Positions 46,304-57,987 are shown, counted from the stretch's first letter. The stretch: DNA of 64,000 nucleotides from Miscanthus floridulus (GCF_019320115.1 NC_089587.1:84802384-84866383), one strand, 5' to 3'. Numbers and translations are program-made. The notes: generated by a model not told the origin, from the letters alone.

Positions 46304-46821
46304 TGTTGATAAAAGATGCTCGGTAGTCCTCCGAGGGGTATCCCACGAAGGTAGATTGATCGGCAGAGGTGCACGTAATCAAGAACAAGAAGGCAACAGA
46401 GACACAAGAGTTAGACAGGTTTGGGCCGTCAGCACGATGTAATACCCTACTCCTATGGTCTGTTGGTTTGTATTGGCTATCATATGATATTGCGTGTGTG
46501 ATTGGATGTGGGATGGAGATGTCGACTAGGGGACCCCTGCCCCTCCTTATATACTCTGGAGGGGTAGGGTTACAAGGAAAGTATCCTAGTCGGTTAAATG
46601 GCAAGTATTAGATTACAATATATGTAGTATCTGATCAAATCTTCTAGATGTCTTGCAGTGTACGCCGAGCAGTGCCGTGCACCGCAAGTCTTGAATCTTA
46701 TGGGCTAGACCATCCCTAACCATGTGGCCCATGTAGTCTGCCGTGGGTATCTAGCGTTATACCCCCCATAGCTAGTCTCCGAGTGCCTTGTATCCTTTGA
46801 GCAGCGTCGTCTTGAACAAGT

Positions 46822-46985
46822 CCGACCAGTTTGACATGAAGCCAACTAGTTTAACTGGTGATCCGAGCAGTGGAAGTCAAAGTCGACCAGTTTAACTGGT
46901 GACCTAGGTAGTGAAAATCAAAGCTGACCAGTTTAATTGGTGACCTAGGTGGTGAAAGTCAATGCCAATCAGTTTAATTGGTTAG
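46822..46985. repeat. Repeats carrying a 15-bp palindrome
   Basis: About four copies, spaced 39-43 bp, of a unit with ACCAGTTTAACTGGT or variants (46844, 46886, 46927, 46967). The 15-mer is almost perfectly self-complementary. Confidence 0.85.
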
Positions 46986-47125
46986 GAGACCTCAGATTTA
47001 GCCAAGTAAGGCTTGCCAGAATGATGTAAGGGGCTCAAGATAAAATTTGAAAAATCTTCCCCTTAGGAGAAGTGTAGCCGCTTAGACTCCATCAATAAGG
47101 AGGGTAAATCAAGAAATAAGCACTA

Positions 47126-47358
47126 CATTCACCGCTAGGTGAAGTGTAGCCACTTAGTCCCCGAGCCTGGCAGTAGGTGATGTGGTCACATAGTGCCAGG
47201 GTCCAGAAAGTAGAAGAAAGGCAGAAGACTAGCTGAGCAGGCAACCAGTCCATAGGCTGAGCCCTGAAAAGAAAAGCACACATTCACCGTAAGGTGAAGT
47301 GTGCCCACTTAGTCCCCGAGCCTGACAGTAGGTGACGTGGTCACGTGGTGCTAGGGTC
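47126..47358. repeat. Two copies of a repeat of about 80 bp at 155-bp spacing
   Basis: CATTCACCG(C/T)(T/A)AGGTGAAGTG, CTTAGTCCCCGAGCCTG and AGTAGGTGA(T/C)GTGGTCAC occur at 47126 and 47281. Partial copies lie near 47055 and 47420. It matches the hypervariable region between extra ORF and LTR expected in Tat elements. Confidence 0.8.
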
Positions 47359-47882
47359 AAAAACAATAGTAACCAAAAAAGTCCCCAGTATGGTGAGAGA
47401 CTGAATCATAATGATGATGTAGTCCCCGAGCCATAAGTGGAAATCTCTGATAAATCAAGAAGGACCGATTACACAATCATGGAGAAAAAACCAGAGTAAT
47501 GGTTGTATAGTAGAAATTACCGAGCCTTGATGACATTGTGGAGAAGTCGACAAATATTTGGTGTGTAGTACCGAGTTGCGTTGAAAAATGGGCGATATGG
47601 GCTGAAGTTGCGCGAAAGCCCAGATAATGGCCCATCACGCCGCTTTGGAGAATTCGAAAGGGCACAAATCAGCATGGTGCGATTTCCCAAAAACCCTTGA
47701 ATGCCAAAAGTGGGTACGATTTCTTTATAACTGCATTGCTGCACTCCGCGCTCCCACCTTTGCCACTTCACCACTTCATCTTCCTCCTCAGCCTCACGCT
47801 CCCCCATTCGCATTCACACGTGCTCCGCCGCTAGGGCTAAAAAGCTTGTGAAAAAAGGCCAGATCCGATCCAGATCTAAGGG

Positions 47883-49106
47883 ATGGCGCCGAAGAGGGGA
47901 GGTGGTAACGTGAAGAAGGTGGTCGTCGAGGCGAGCCGTGACAAGGAGTGGGTACCATCACTCATGGGGGAGACGGAGCTCAACGAGATAGTGGAGGCGG
48001 GCGTTCTTCCTGACCGTGTCACCGCCGGATGGCGTCCGACCGACGGTGAGCCCTATCCGATGCCACACACCGACAAACTTGTTGTATTCAAAGATTATTT
48101 CTAGTGTGGATTAGGACTTCTGGTACACCTTTCTTGCAGGATCTACTGGAGTATTGGGGAGTAAGCTTGTGTAATCTTCATCCGAACACTATTTTACACA
48201 TTTCGGTGTTTATCCACTTCTATGAGGTTTATCTTGGCATTCTTCCCCATTTCAATCTCTTCTAACACCTTTTCTAGCTCAAGAAGAAAGGAGGAGCGGT
48301 TCCAAAGTGATTGACGGTGTGTATCTATAGCTCCGTGATGGGATGGTGGGTGAATACATTACTGTGCCGCTAAATACCTCACTGAAGGGGTGGAATGCCA
48401 TGTGATTCTACATGAAGCAAAGTCATCCTACCATCCGATGCGACGTTGACCAGACTCTAGAGAATCAAAGGAGCTGGTCGAAGAAACCAACTAGTGCCGA
48501 TATGGAGCAGGTGAAGGAGCTCCTCAAGCAAATAAGGGGCATGAAGATGAATGGAGTGGTGGTGGCGGTGAGCTTCATAGTGCGCCGCATCCAGCCCTGC
48601 AAGGAGAGGGCTCATCTAGGTTTTGACTTCAAGGGAGATACTGACGACACCTAGGAGAGGATGGAGAGACTGACGAAGGAGGCTATGCTACGCTGGGCCA
48701 CTGAACTATTCACTCCAAACGTGCCATTCAGCATGCCAGGGCAGCCGAAAGCCTTCAACTGCATGAACCCACCTCCTCAAGTAAAAATCTTGACTGTTGT
48801 TCCTGGTGCTTTTTATCCCGTGTCGGCGCCGAGCAGTGGACTGATTCGCTTGTAGAAAGATCCATTTGCAGGAATGGGAGGTGTACTTCTCAGGCGTGCC
48901 GAGGAATGATTGACCAAAGGCAGTGGATGCCAGGCCGACCACTCAGCCAGAGGAAAGTGCCGTCAGTGCCTCGTCCGAATCCGGGGGTGGAAGTGCTGGT
49001 AAGAAGGAGAGTCCCCCTGGTATCAGAGAAAGTTCTAGGGAAAAGGGCGGTGGAAGATGAGCTAGCCCAAAAGAAGAGAAGAATGGTGGATGTAGCTCCC
49101 CGCAAG
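47883..49106 (+). pseudogene. Transposase_28-like (putative gypsy-type) extra ORF of a Tat element
   Basis: Starts MAPKRGGG at 47883 and encodes a segment ending PYPMPHTDKLVVFKDYF, then, after a TAG at 48102-48104, residues corresponding to the conserved family region. This continues through KGWNAM, WFYMKQSHP-like sequence at 48410, SADMEQVKELLKQIRGMKMN (48502) and PFNCMNPPP-like sequence near 48760. The family is annotated as putative gypsy-type transposon protein (PF04195). Its function is unknown; it is carried antisense to the element. Several stops and frameshifts (48102, 48652, 48854) break it. The frame is cut at 49106 within an Arg-Lys-Gly-Gly segment by the junction with the Sirevirus LTR. 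Confidence 0.65.
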
Positions 49107-49354
49107 GGCGGTGCCCTATTCGGTGCACACCAGAAAGGGTGGTGACACCCTTTACAATGGCTGCAAGTTGGCTACAAGGTTGCAACTTCCGACCCCGGAC
49201 AACCAAAACCTTGCCCTTTTCTTCTCCTTTTGAACTCTGAATTGATCCAAATCAACTCCAACTCCTTATCCTTTGCAAAAGTGCTAACACCATCAAGTGT
49301 CCACCATCTTGTGCATGTGTGTTAGCTTTTCACAAATATTTTCCAAAGGATTAG
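49107..49354 (-). mobile_element. Sirevirus LTR fragment c2
   Basis: Aligns with 39286-39531 of the complete LTR. It ends in ATTAG (49350-49354), the left target duplication of element B. Confidence 0.9.
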
Positions 49355-50244
49355 TGAAAGTGCATATAGCCCTTTAGTGAGTTTTGGATGATTGAATGAC
49401 AACGTGATTAAAGAACTAACCTGTTTGCTAAGTATGGACAGGTAATAGGTTATCTCATAGGTACTTAATGAAAGCCAAAATGATGTGTTATTGTGTAAAC
49501 AATCTAGTTCAAGCACAAGACAACAATGCAAATAGAATTCATGCAAAGGCTTATTTATTGTGGGATTTCCATGTTCTATGTGAAAGCAAGCTTGTAAGAT
49601 TTAATTAATGAGACATAAGGGATTGCATATGGATTGGTCTCATATTTGAAGCTTGCTAAATTGAAATGAAAAAGATAATAATACATATGAATGAATGATT
49701 CAACACAAGATGTGACTTAATGGCTTGAGATGGTGAAGATAGCAAGGAAAGGCTTCGAGGTACTAAGCAAGGGTGAAGGGCAAGCGACGGCTTGGCGGCC
49801 GAAGAACCTAGCTAGGGTGAAGAAGAAAGTACTTGCATTTAGTTGAGGTACTAATCAAGCTAAGATGGTCATATTGATGTGAAGGATCAAATCTATATTG
49901 GACAAGTTGATTAAAGTGACTTGATGCATTTGGAGTTATTCATATTTGATGAATGGAATCAAGTCACATGCTCAAGATGGCTATGCTCAAGTGAAAAGTT
50001 CAATATTGACATGTTGGCACCCTCACTTGATGAAGATTGAAAGACACGGCATCAATTTAAAGAAGATCAACTCAAAAGGTTTAATTTCGTTTTTCTTTTG
50101 ATCTTGAGTTAATAGGTATGCCGTACTATTAAGAGGGATGCAAGTTTAGGTGGTCTGAGGAAGATAGAGTGCTCAAGCATAATAATTAAATCAAAAGAGA
50201 GACACTCTAGCACTTCACGAGCACATAGAATAATTTTCTATGAC

Positions 50245-50620
50245 TGTTCGGTGTCAGAAGTCCCGACGTAAGCCAGAACTCCCGACAGTCGGAAGTCATG
50301 ACTCTTGCCGGAAGTGCTGACTCCCAGTCACTGCCTGTGCGATGACTGTGGACGTCGGAAGTCCCGACGTGAGTCGGAACTCCTGATAGTCGGAAGTCCC
50401 GACCCAATCCGGGAGTCCCGGCATCGATGGTTCTACTGACCTGCTGACTGTGCACGTCGGAAGTCCCGACGTGTGTCGGAAGTTTCGACCATCGGAAGTC
50501 CCGATGTTCGTCGGAAGTCCCGACGTTGGCTGTCTCGAGTGGACTTTGACCTCGCATGAACAGTGTTTTCTTCATACGTCGGAAGTCCCGAGATCTGCGT
50601 CGGAACTCCCGACGTAGATC
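50245..50620. repeat. Cluster of TCGGAAGTCCCGAC palindromic words in LTR B
   Basis: About fourteen variants of GTCGGAAGTCCCGACGT, many overlapping their own inverse. A second cluster of about seven (GTCGGGACTTC / GGAAGTTCTGAC) lies at 51338-51475. Both recur in the 3' LTR (58885-59250 and 59966-60110). The first cluster sits just upstream of the TATA box. Confidence 0.9.
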
Positions 50621-50645
50621 TGAACGGTTAGATTTTGCCTTGGAG

Positions 50646-50653
50646 TATATATA
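50646..50653 (+). promoter_or_regulatory. TATA box of LTR B
   Basis: GAGTATATATACCCC in the LTR; the copy in the 3' LTR is at 59278-59285. Confidence 0.7.
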
Positions 50654-51705
50654 CCCCTCTCCTCATTTCTAACCGCATGCCCACTCATTTCATTGCAACG
50701 AACACTCAGCCAAAATAGCCCCCAAGCATTCTAGGCTCCCCTCTCTTCACTCCTTTGCCTCCAACTTCAATTCCTAAAGGGTTTGAGTGATTGGAGAGTG
50801 GATTGAGTGAGAAAAACACTTTGAGCAAGCTTGAGCACTTGATTTCTTCGTCAAGCCGGTTTGATTTGCATTTGTTACTCTTGGGGATTTTCCCCTAGCC
50901 GGCGAGGCGTCGCCCAAGAGCTTCCATCTTGTGGAAGAGCCTTGGGAAGTTTGTATTACCCTTGTTTTCTAGTGAAGAAACTCAAGTGACCTTTGTGGTA
51001 TCCTTGAGTGAGGCAAGGAGGTGGAAGAGACTCCGACCAAAGTGGTCACCTCAACAACGAGGACGTAGGAGCTCCTTTGTGGGGCTGCCGAACCTCGGGA
51101 TAAATTCTTGTCTCCCGCGTGCTTGTTGTTGTTGTGATTTGCTCGAAATTACTTGTATTTGGTTGTCTCCCTCTCTCTAGCTATTTCTTAGGGTTTGGGA
51201 CTCGATCTACGGAGTGGTGGCTTATCAACAGTCAAGAGAGTGACCCAACACCTTACCTTACCACTAGGAAGTGGGTTTGTAAGTTATCGGCATCACAAAG
51301 TTCATTTTAGCACTTGTAGTTCATTTCCCGTAGGGGTCGGAAGTGCTGACAGTTTGCGTTGGAAGTTCTGACCCAAACTGTCAGGACTTCTGACACGTCG
51401 GAAGTTCTGACCCAAACGTCGGGACTTCTGACACGTCGGAAGTTCTGACCCAAACTAGTCGGGACTTCCGACATTAACTGACTAGTGCATTTTGATTCAA
51501 CTCTTTGGTTGCCGTTGTTTGGCTCCCTAGGTTTATCTAGTATCTTTTATATACTTTGTGGCTAACTTGTGAGGGGTTGTATTACTTTGATTTGGAGTTT
51601 CTATTGTGGAAACTCCTATTACTAATCGTTTCCGCTTTTAAAGGTGTTGATTTTTCAGAAACGCCTATTCACCCCCCTCTAGGCGACATCCTAGATCCTT
51701 TCAAT

Positions 51706-51717
51706 TGGTATCAGAGC
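51706..51717 (+). other. Primer-binding site of element B
   Basis: TGGTATCAGAGC, complementary to the 3' end of initiator-Met tRNA, two bases after the 5' LTR. Confidence 0.95.
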
Positions 51718-51755
51718 GAGGTTCTCACCTAAAGCTTCACCGCCGTGAGAAAAGG

Positions 51756-53752
51756 ATGTCGACGCCTATCGAGTTGGAGCCGATGCTTCTCCAAAATGAT
51801 GGTTCAAACTTTCTATCTTGGTCAATTCATGTACTCAATGCTTTTAGAGATATTAGTCCTCTTGTTGAGCATATTGTGTTTGCAAGCATACCTCTTCCTA
51901 TAGTTGATTGGAGCAACTATAAGAATTTATCGAAAGAGGAAGAAATATGCGTGCAACTCAATGCTCAAGCTATTAATATCATTTTGAGTACATTGAGTGT
52001 AGAGGTTCAAGATGAGGCAATATTCAATGGACAACCACCTCCTGAGAGTGCTCATCTCATTTGGACCAAACTCGTTGAGGTATATGGAAAATCCAAATGC
52101 GATGATGCACTTGAGGTCGAGTCAATGGAAAATATGTCCATTATGTCTTCATGCGGCGAAGAAGCCTCACAAGACCTCAAGAGCGTCGAGCCGGAGCAAG
52201 AGATGCAAGCCTGAGGTGACTGCGCTGTCTGCAAGCACATACCGGACGTGTTCGGTATCCCTGCCAAACGTGTCCGGTATGGCTGAGGTAGCCGGACAGC
52301 AGGCAGTCTATGATGATGAGGCTCAAGCTCGGTGGCGGCCAAGTGATGAGTCAACCTCAGTATCTCATGATACTCATCACTTGTGTCTCATGGCCAAGAA
52401 AAGCAAGAAGAAGGCTAGCAAGAAAGATCAAGCCAAGGAGATAGCACGAGTAGATGATCAAGAAGAGAGTGATATTGAAATTGAAGATAGCTACACTCTT
52501 GATCATCTAAGCAACAAAGACAAGCTCATTCTCATGAAGCTAGTTGAGAAGAATGATGAGCTAGAGGAAGAGAATGAGAAACAAGAGCAATCACTTCAAA
52601 ATCAAGAAAAGTTTCTCATCTCCAAATTGCAAGAGCTAAAGGCCATAAATGAGAGGTATGAAAAATTATCAATTGAGCATGCTTTAGTTACTAACTCCTC
52701 TTCTAGTGTTTCACAACTAGAGAAGGAAAACTTTGAGCTCAAGGCAAAATTAGATGAACTCTCAAGCAAATATAATGTGCTACAAGCAAACTATGTTCAT
52801 CTCAAGTGCTCTCATGAAGAATTAGTAGAATCAAGCATCATGCTTGAGGTGGCTCATGAGGTTGTGATTACAACGGTAAAATCATCTCAACCTCCTACTC
52901 ACACACTCACTTGTACACAATCTCAATTGAATATTTCTTGTGCTAATGAGTGTGCTTCTCAAGCAAGCCAATCTTCGATTGAGCAAAAATTTATAGAAAA
53001 CATAGAGCTCAAAGAAGAGGTGAAAAGATTAAAGAATGATGTGATTCAATTGAAGGGTAAGGAGAGAGCACAACCTTCTCAAGATAACCGTGTTAACATG
53101 GTGAAGAAGCTTGAGAAGGGTTCAAACCTTGCTTCCTCCAAATCCCAACAAAAGAATCACATTTCAAGCAAGGCCAACACAACCAAGAGCAAGAAACATG
53201 GAAAAAGACTATGCTGTGGTTGTGGAGTGAATGGACATGAGATTACCATGTGTCCACACAAGAGTTGGGCCGACAAGTGTGAAGTGGCCGATCAAACGGC
53301 CTCAAACAAGTTGGTGCAACCAAAGGAAAAGTGATGGACAAAGCACTTATCTCATGTGCAAGAAGTTGGGGCATCCAACCAAGAAATGCCCAATGCACAA
53401 GGAGGCAAGAAAGGAAGCCCAAGTTGCAACAAGAAGATGCTATGGATGCAATGAGATGGGCCACAAGGTTGATAGATGTCCATACAAGCAAAACAAGCAT
53501 AAAGCAAACAAAGGTCGCATATGCTATGCTTGTAAAAGAAAGGGGCATCTAAGCTATGATTGCCCAAATGGTAACATCCCTAAGCCGAACACATTTGTTT
53601 ATGATAATATGCTTAGGAAGACCACAAAAGGAGTTAGCACTAGCAAGGTGATGTGTTCACCACAAACTAGTACTAAGGCCATTTGGGTGCCTAAGCACTT
53701 GTTTACTAACCCAAAAGGACCCAACAAGAGTTGGGTACCAAAATATGCTTAG
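51756..53752 (+). pseudogene. Sirevirus-type gag gene of element B, frameshifted
   Basis: Starts with the ATG at 51756, 39 bases beyond the primer-binding site; the N-terminal frame runs to 52214. The coding sense then passes to the next frame (to 53334) and to the third frame (53231-53752), so two frameshifts break it. The middle part is a long charged coiled coil (about 52400-53060). The end carries CX2CX4HX4C zinc knuckles near 53211, 53440 and 53520, with a damaged one near 53355. The C-terminus ends with NKSWVPKYA, typical of this gag group. Gag would package element RNA in the cytoplasm. There is no pol after it. The frame breaks may be old, since the element moved recently using proteins made elsewhere. 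Confidence 0.85.
52241..52282. repeat. CCGGACGTGT-type words inside gag
   Basis: ACCGGACGTGTTCGGTAT and ACGTGTCCGGTATGG lie in the gag coding part; three related words occur at 54170-54187, 54228-54244 and 54250-54268. They differ from the LTR B repeats but resemble the LTR palindromes of other Sireviruses. Confidence 0.75.
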
Positions 53753-54959
53753 GTTGATAATATAGGTACTTGATGGTGAGATGAAAGCTTCGGGGTGGTT
53801 GAGCAAGCAAATTGAAAATATTCACTCAATCTATCAATCAATTCTTATCATAATCTCATATATGGTTGACCCGAAGATAAATCAATGACCATATCGTTTA
53901 CTTCATCTCTACCATTGGTAACAAGTACCTAAAGACCTTATAGGATAGCCACTTTGTGTTTAGTGCTCAATGGCTCACAAATAAGCATATTTGTGAAATA
54001 ATTAGAAGTGACTAATTAGTTTTATTTAATCATTATCATATTTGCCATGTGATGCTTTTAATGGCTCTCTAGTAGAGCAATGCATTTGTTCAGATGCAGG
54101 CATACAAGAAGTACTAGAGCTAAAATGAAGAATCACAAGCAGCGCTTCAATTGTTTTTGTCCTGCGCCTACCAGACATGTCTAGTATGGCCAGGGTAGAA
54201 AGGAAAAGTGTTTATGTTCTTCACATGCCGGACGTGTCTGGTATGTCTACCGGATGTGTCTGGTATGGTAGGAACCAGAGCACTAATTGGGATGCAATTG
54301 AGGTTTGATCCATATGATTTCATATATCCTTAATTTGCTCAGAAGCTTGTGATCTATCAAACCTAAGTGGGTTGTGAGTATGTCTCAACGAAATTTAAAT
54401 ATGGCAAATTACTTTGTGTTGGTCAAAATAGAAAATTGACTCCCAAATTCTTAAAAGAATAAAGTGCTTGTTGAAAGTCAGTCAAATTACTTGTGGTACT
54501 TATTTAGGGGGAGCTCAGTTTCTATTTTGCACCATTGTGGACTAACAAATTTATCTAGTATTATTTGTAGTCCTTTGGATGAAAATTGATTTCATATATG
54601 GTATGATTATTTGACAAGTGAGGTCAACATGATGTTGTCATGCCATGTATTATCTCAGTGGTGATATTGTGGGCTCAAGACAAAGGTATGTATTTACATA
54701 CATGCATTGTAAGTGCATCTAAGGCCCTTTATATGCTAGTGTGTGCATTTGTGTGATATAGGATAGATGTTTTTCAAAATCCCTAACTAGCATGTGTAGG
54801 TGGTGTGGTTTTTGAAAAACATGTGGTTTTTGGGTCTTTGTGACCTAGTCATGTCATATTGTGATTATTGCTACCCTTGGTTGATTATTTGCCTAATCAC
54901 ATGTTACATGGTTCTCTCAAGTCCATAAAAATCCCTATGTCCGTCTAAAATCTCTCTCA

Positions 54960-55212
54960 AGTTTTTGAAAATCATAATTTTGCCAAATATTCGAAAAAGA
55001 GAAAATCAATTCTTGGCTAATTCATGTCCCCTAAGTGAGAATCCTAAGCCTATTTCAATTGATGCAAATATTATGCCTAGGAAGGTTTGTTATTGTACCT
55101 TATTGGTTAGTATTACAAAAATTCCGCTATTCATACTAAGGCTATGCCTAAGTATGTTGCGTCTAACATGAGAGGACCCAAACTAGTTTGGGTACCATCG
55201 AAAAGTGGATGA
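54960..55212 (+). pseudogene. Remnant of a second gag C-terminus inside element B
   Basis: Encodes a knuckle end (ANSCPLSENPKPISIDANIM) and, after a frame change, KLVWVPSKSG ending at the TGA 55209-55211. It matches the gag tail of element A (about 35700-35890), not the gag of element B that ends at 53752. Frames are broken. Confidence 0.65.
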
Positions 55213-57449
55213 TCGTTTGTAGGTACCATGGCATTGGAGATTTGATTCAATGAAATTATTATTGTTCATCTTATGTTGAGTCAAGTATTAAAACCTAGTG
55301 CAATTCTATCCCAATGCCAAGTCAAAATTGAGTGAAGTCCATATGCTATCAACATACAAGTGTCATATTTAAGTTATGGGAATTTATTGATATATTTGAA
55401 TGCCTGCAAATAAGTGGAGTTGAAGCTTGCAAAGATGATCATAAGCTATCAAGGTATATCTCTTGTTGATCAAAGTTTATTTGGGTGCATATGAGTTAAT
55501 TGAATTGGATATATATGCATATGTTGCTTGCTATGAGATGTTTGAATGGATTAAATGCTTAAGTAATCAAGTTTGAAGTTGGTTTGATTGGATATGTTCA
55601 TAAGATTTCTTCTAGTAAGTGGTTTGAATGGACATATATCTTGTGAGAGTATTCAAACAAGTTGATTTCAAGTTTGGTTCAAATTGGAGAAAAATAGCTC
55701 AATTATTGAAATATGTCCAATATTGAAAATCTGAGGTAGCAGTGATCATAGACATGTTTGAGTAACCAAATCTATTTGTATTGGCTTGAAATTTGGTCTA
55801 CATGCTCTACACTTATGGTATTAGTTGCTGTGCAAACTTCATGAGATTTGGATAAGTGATACTTCGGATTTGGAGTAGATTTTGTCAGCTATAGTGCAGC
55901 AGTTTTCAGCATGTAGCAGTGTGGAAAGATGTGAAATTTGGTAGCAAGATAGAAGTCAAAAGAAGCTCAAATTTTTACAGCTACTAGAAGACTTAGTGTG
56001 TCACATCTTCACCAAATTTCGTGGTTTTTGGATATGTACTTTGGGAGATATGATTTATTCTTTGAAGAGTACAGAATCTGTTAGGAAAGTAACAATTATT
56101 GGATTGATCAAAAGTCACTTAGATTCAAAGGTCCTCAAATTAGAATCATATCTATAAGTGATTGAAGTACCTATGTTTTGGTTTTGGTTTGAGATAGAAG
56201 TATGACAAATGATGAGTACAAGACAATTTGTTTGAAGAGTGTATCTGGTACACATTTGGTACTCAAGCTAGAGATCAAGACCAAGATCAAGATGAAGATG
56301 AAGTTTAAGTTCTAGTGATAATTGGAGATCTTTTGATAGAAACAAAAGGACTTAAACAAGTAGAAAGAAAAGGACTTAAAGAAGGATTCAAAGTTATTCA
56401 TCAAATTAAGTCCAACAATACGGATCAATCAAACAAAATCTTTCAAGTGGATCAAGAGGTTTCCTTTCAAGTTATTTCAAGTGAGTATCAAGGATGATTC
56501 TTTGGACAAAGGTCACTTCGCTCTAGGCTTGGATGGCTAAAATTGAAGTGGTAATCTAAAGGGACATTTGAGGTACTTGGTTGAAGAAAATCAAGAGATT
56601 GGTCTAGAAAGCAAGCAACACTCAAAAGAGAACAAGTCATGAAATTTCAAGTGGTATCATGAAATTTCAAGTGGTATTACAAGTGGTGAATCTTTTAGTT
56701 CTCTCAAGCAAGCAATGATCAAAGAAGAAGCAAGCCAACCACAACAAGAAGAGTGCACTTGATCATTAGTGATTCTCAATTCATATGGGTGAAGAATAGG
56801 AATTCAAAGAATTGGTATCTATTGGTCTTCACCAAGCTTATAATTGAACTTCATGGTGCTATTGGAGAAATGAATTGAAATCTATATGACTATCTTCCTC
56901 TCCAATATAGCAAAGGTATCATTGTATTGTGCATGATCATTTTTCATCCCTTACTAGTATGCCGTTAGTACATATAGTACATGCTTATAGGATCATGCAT
57001 TACAAATGAAAATTTTTAGACTCATAGAATACCACTATTGCTTGAATGATTATATAATCTAGTGGTTAGTGTATGAGTTGGTTCATGAGCTAGTAAACCC
57101 ATGTACTTGATCTATTTTGAATTGCAAACAAGTGACAAGTACAACCTCTTTAAGATGACAAAGGGGGAGAGTTTAATACAAAGAGAGAGATTAGTACAAA
57201 GTTTGAACCTTAAGCACCCTTTGTGCTTTGTGTGACAGCTTGTAGCCCCTTTGTCCTTAGTATGTCATTGTTGGACCTTTGTGGTGATAGATGACAAAGG
57301 GGGAGAGAGACTGATTAAAGCTTCAGGATAGTCTCATTTGCTTATCTTTGTACCTGAAGATATGTACTACAGGCTGTCGTTTCTTGTTTTTGAGCTTCAT
57401 TGTTGTATCTTGGATTTGAGATAGATTGTATCATGTGAGAGATGAGACT

Positions 57450-57657
57450 CACTTATGCTTTATCTATATATCTCTTGAGATATGATCTTTTTTATATATC
57501 GGTGGTTTCTAGACTTGAGAAAATGTGTAATGAGTGCTATGTGTGAATTACATCACTTATGCTTTATCTATGTATCTCTTGAGATATGATCTTTTTTATA
57601 TATCGGTGGTTTCTAGACTTGAGAAAATGTGTAATGAGTGCTATGTGTGAATTACAT
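57450..57657. repeat. 104-bp tandem duplication
   Basis: 57450-57553 and 57554-57657 are almost identical, differing at about one position (CTATATATC versus CTATGTATC). Confidence 0.9.
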
Positions 57658-57973
57658 GTGTTATATTTATTTTCATAAGGACTATGCATGCTAGAATGAA
57701 AATATTTGATGTGATGCCTTTATATTTATTCTTGTGTGATATATCTTGTCATATGCATCACGGTTTAACTTTGTCACACACATGCACCCCACGGATGCAA
57801 TGATTTAGGGGGAGTCTCCTATATGTTTTAGTATGTGCAATTGACATTTGAGGTCATTTTGTGAATTCTAATCATAAGCACATATTAAGGGGAGCCTCTC
57901 ATAAATCATTGAACCCAAAAGTTTAAATGTTTATATCATTTTGTAAGCTTTAATCAAGTTGTCATCAATCACC

Positions 57974-57987
57974 AAAAAGGGGGAGAT
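57974..57987 (+). other. Polypurine tract of element B
   Basis: AAAAAGGGGGAGAT immediately before the 3' LTR start. Confidence 0.9.

Larger units (their letters stand above)
46304..49106 (-). mobile_element. Fragment of a Tat-type Ty3/gypsy element (minus strand)
   Basis: On the minus strand the LTR has TATATAAGG (about 46555-46547) and ends TTATCAACA at 46304. Upstream of it (46985-47880) is repeat-bearing non-coding DNA, then an antisense ORF with a Transposase_28-like protein. An antisense extra ORF before a variable repeat region and the 3' LTR is the known layout of Tat retrotransposons. The LTR start was not located. The element is truncated at 49106, where sequence passes back into the Sirevirus LTR. 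Confidence 0.6.
49355..51703 (+). repeat. 5' LTR of element B (2349 bp)
   Basis: TGAAAG...CTTTCA ends form a 6-bp terminal inversion. A TATA box lies at 50646-50653. It contains two clusters of CG-rich TCGGAAGTCCCGAC-type repeats (50245-50620 and 51338-51475). Confidence 0.95.
53753..57973 (+). other. Long non-coding 3' region of element B
   Basis: 4.2 kb with no reading frame that resembles pol. Its middle (about 54900-56640) aligns with the inverse of 34226-35890 of element A. The last kilobase carries several polypurine runs (57161, 57297, 57804, 57888). Confidence 0.8.

Noticed and set aside
50207..50575. 122-codon minus-strand frame with repeated VGTSD-like words (also 58848-59207)
   Set aside because: Produced by the TCGGAAGTCCCGAC repeats of the LTR; the periodicity comes from the DNA repeats, not from protein selection.
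50245..51475. CRISPR-like array of short repeats
   Set aside because: Repeat spacing is irregular, repeats are inverted variants, the same array is in both LTRs, and the context is a plant retrotransposon.
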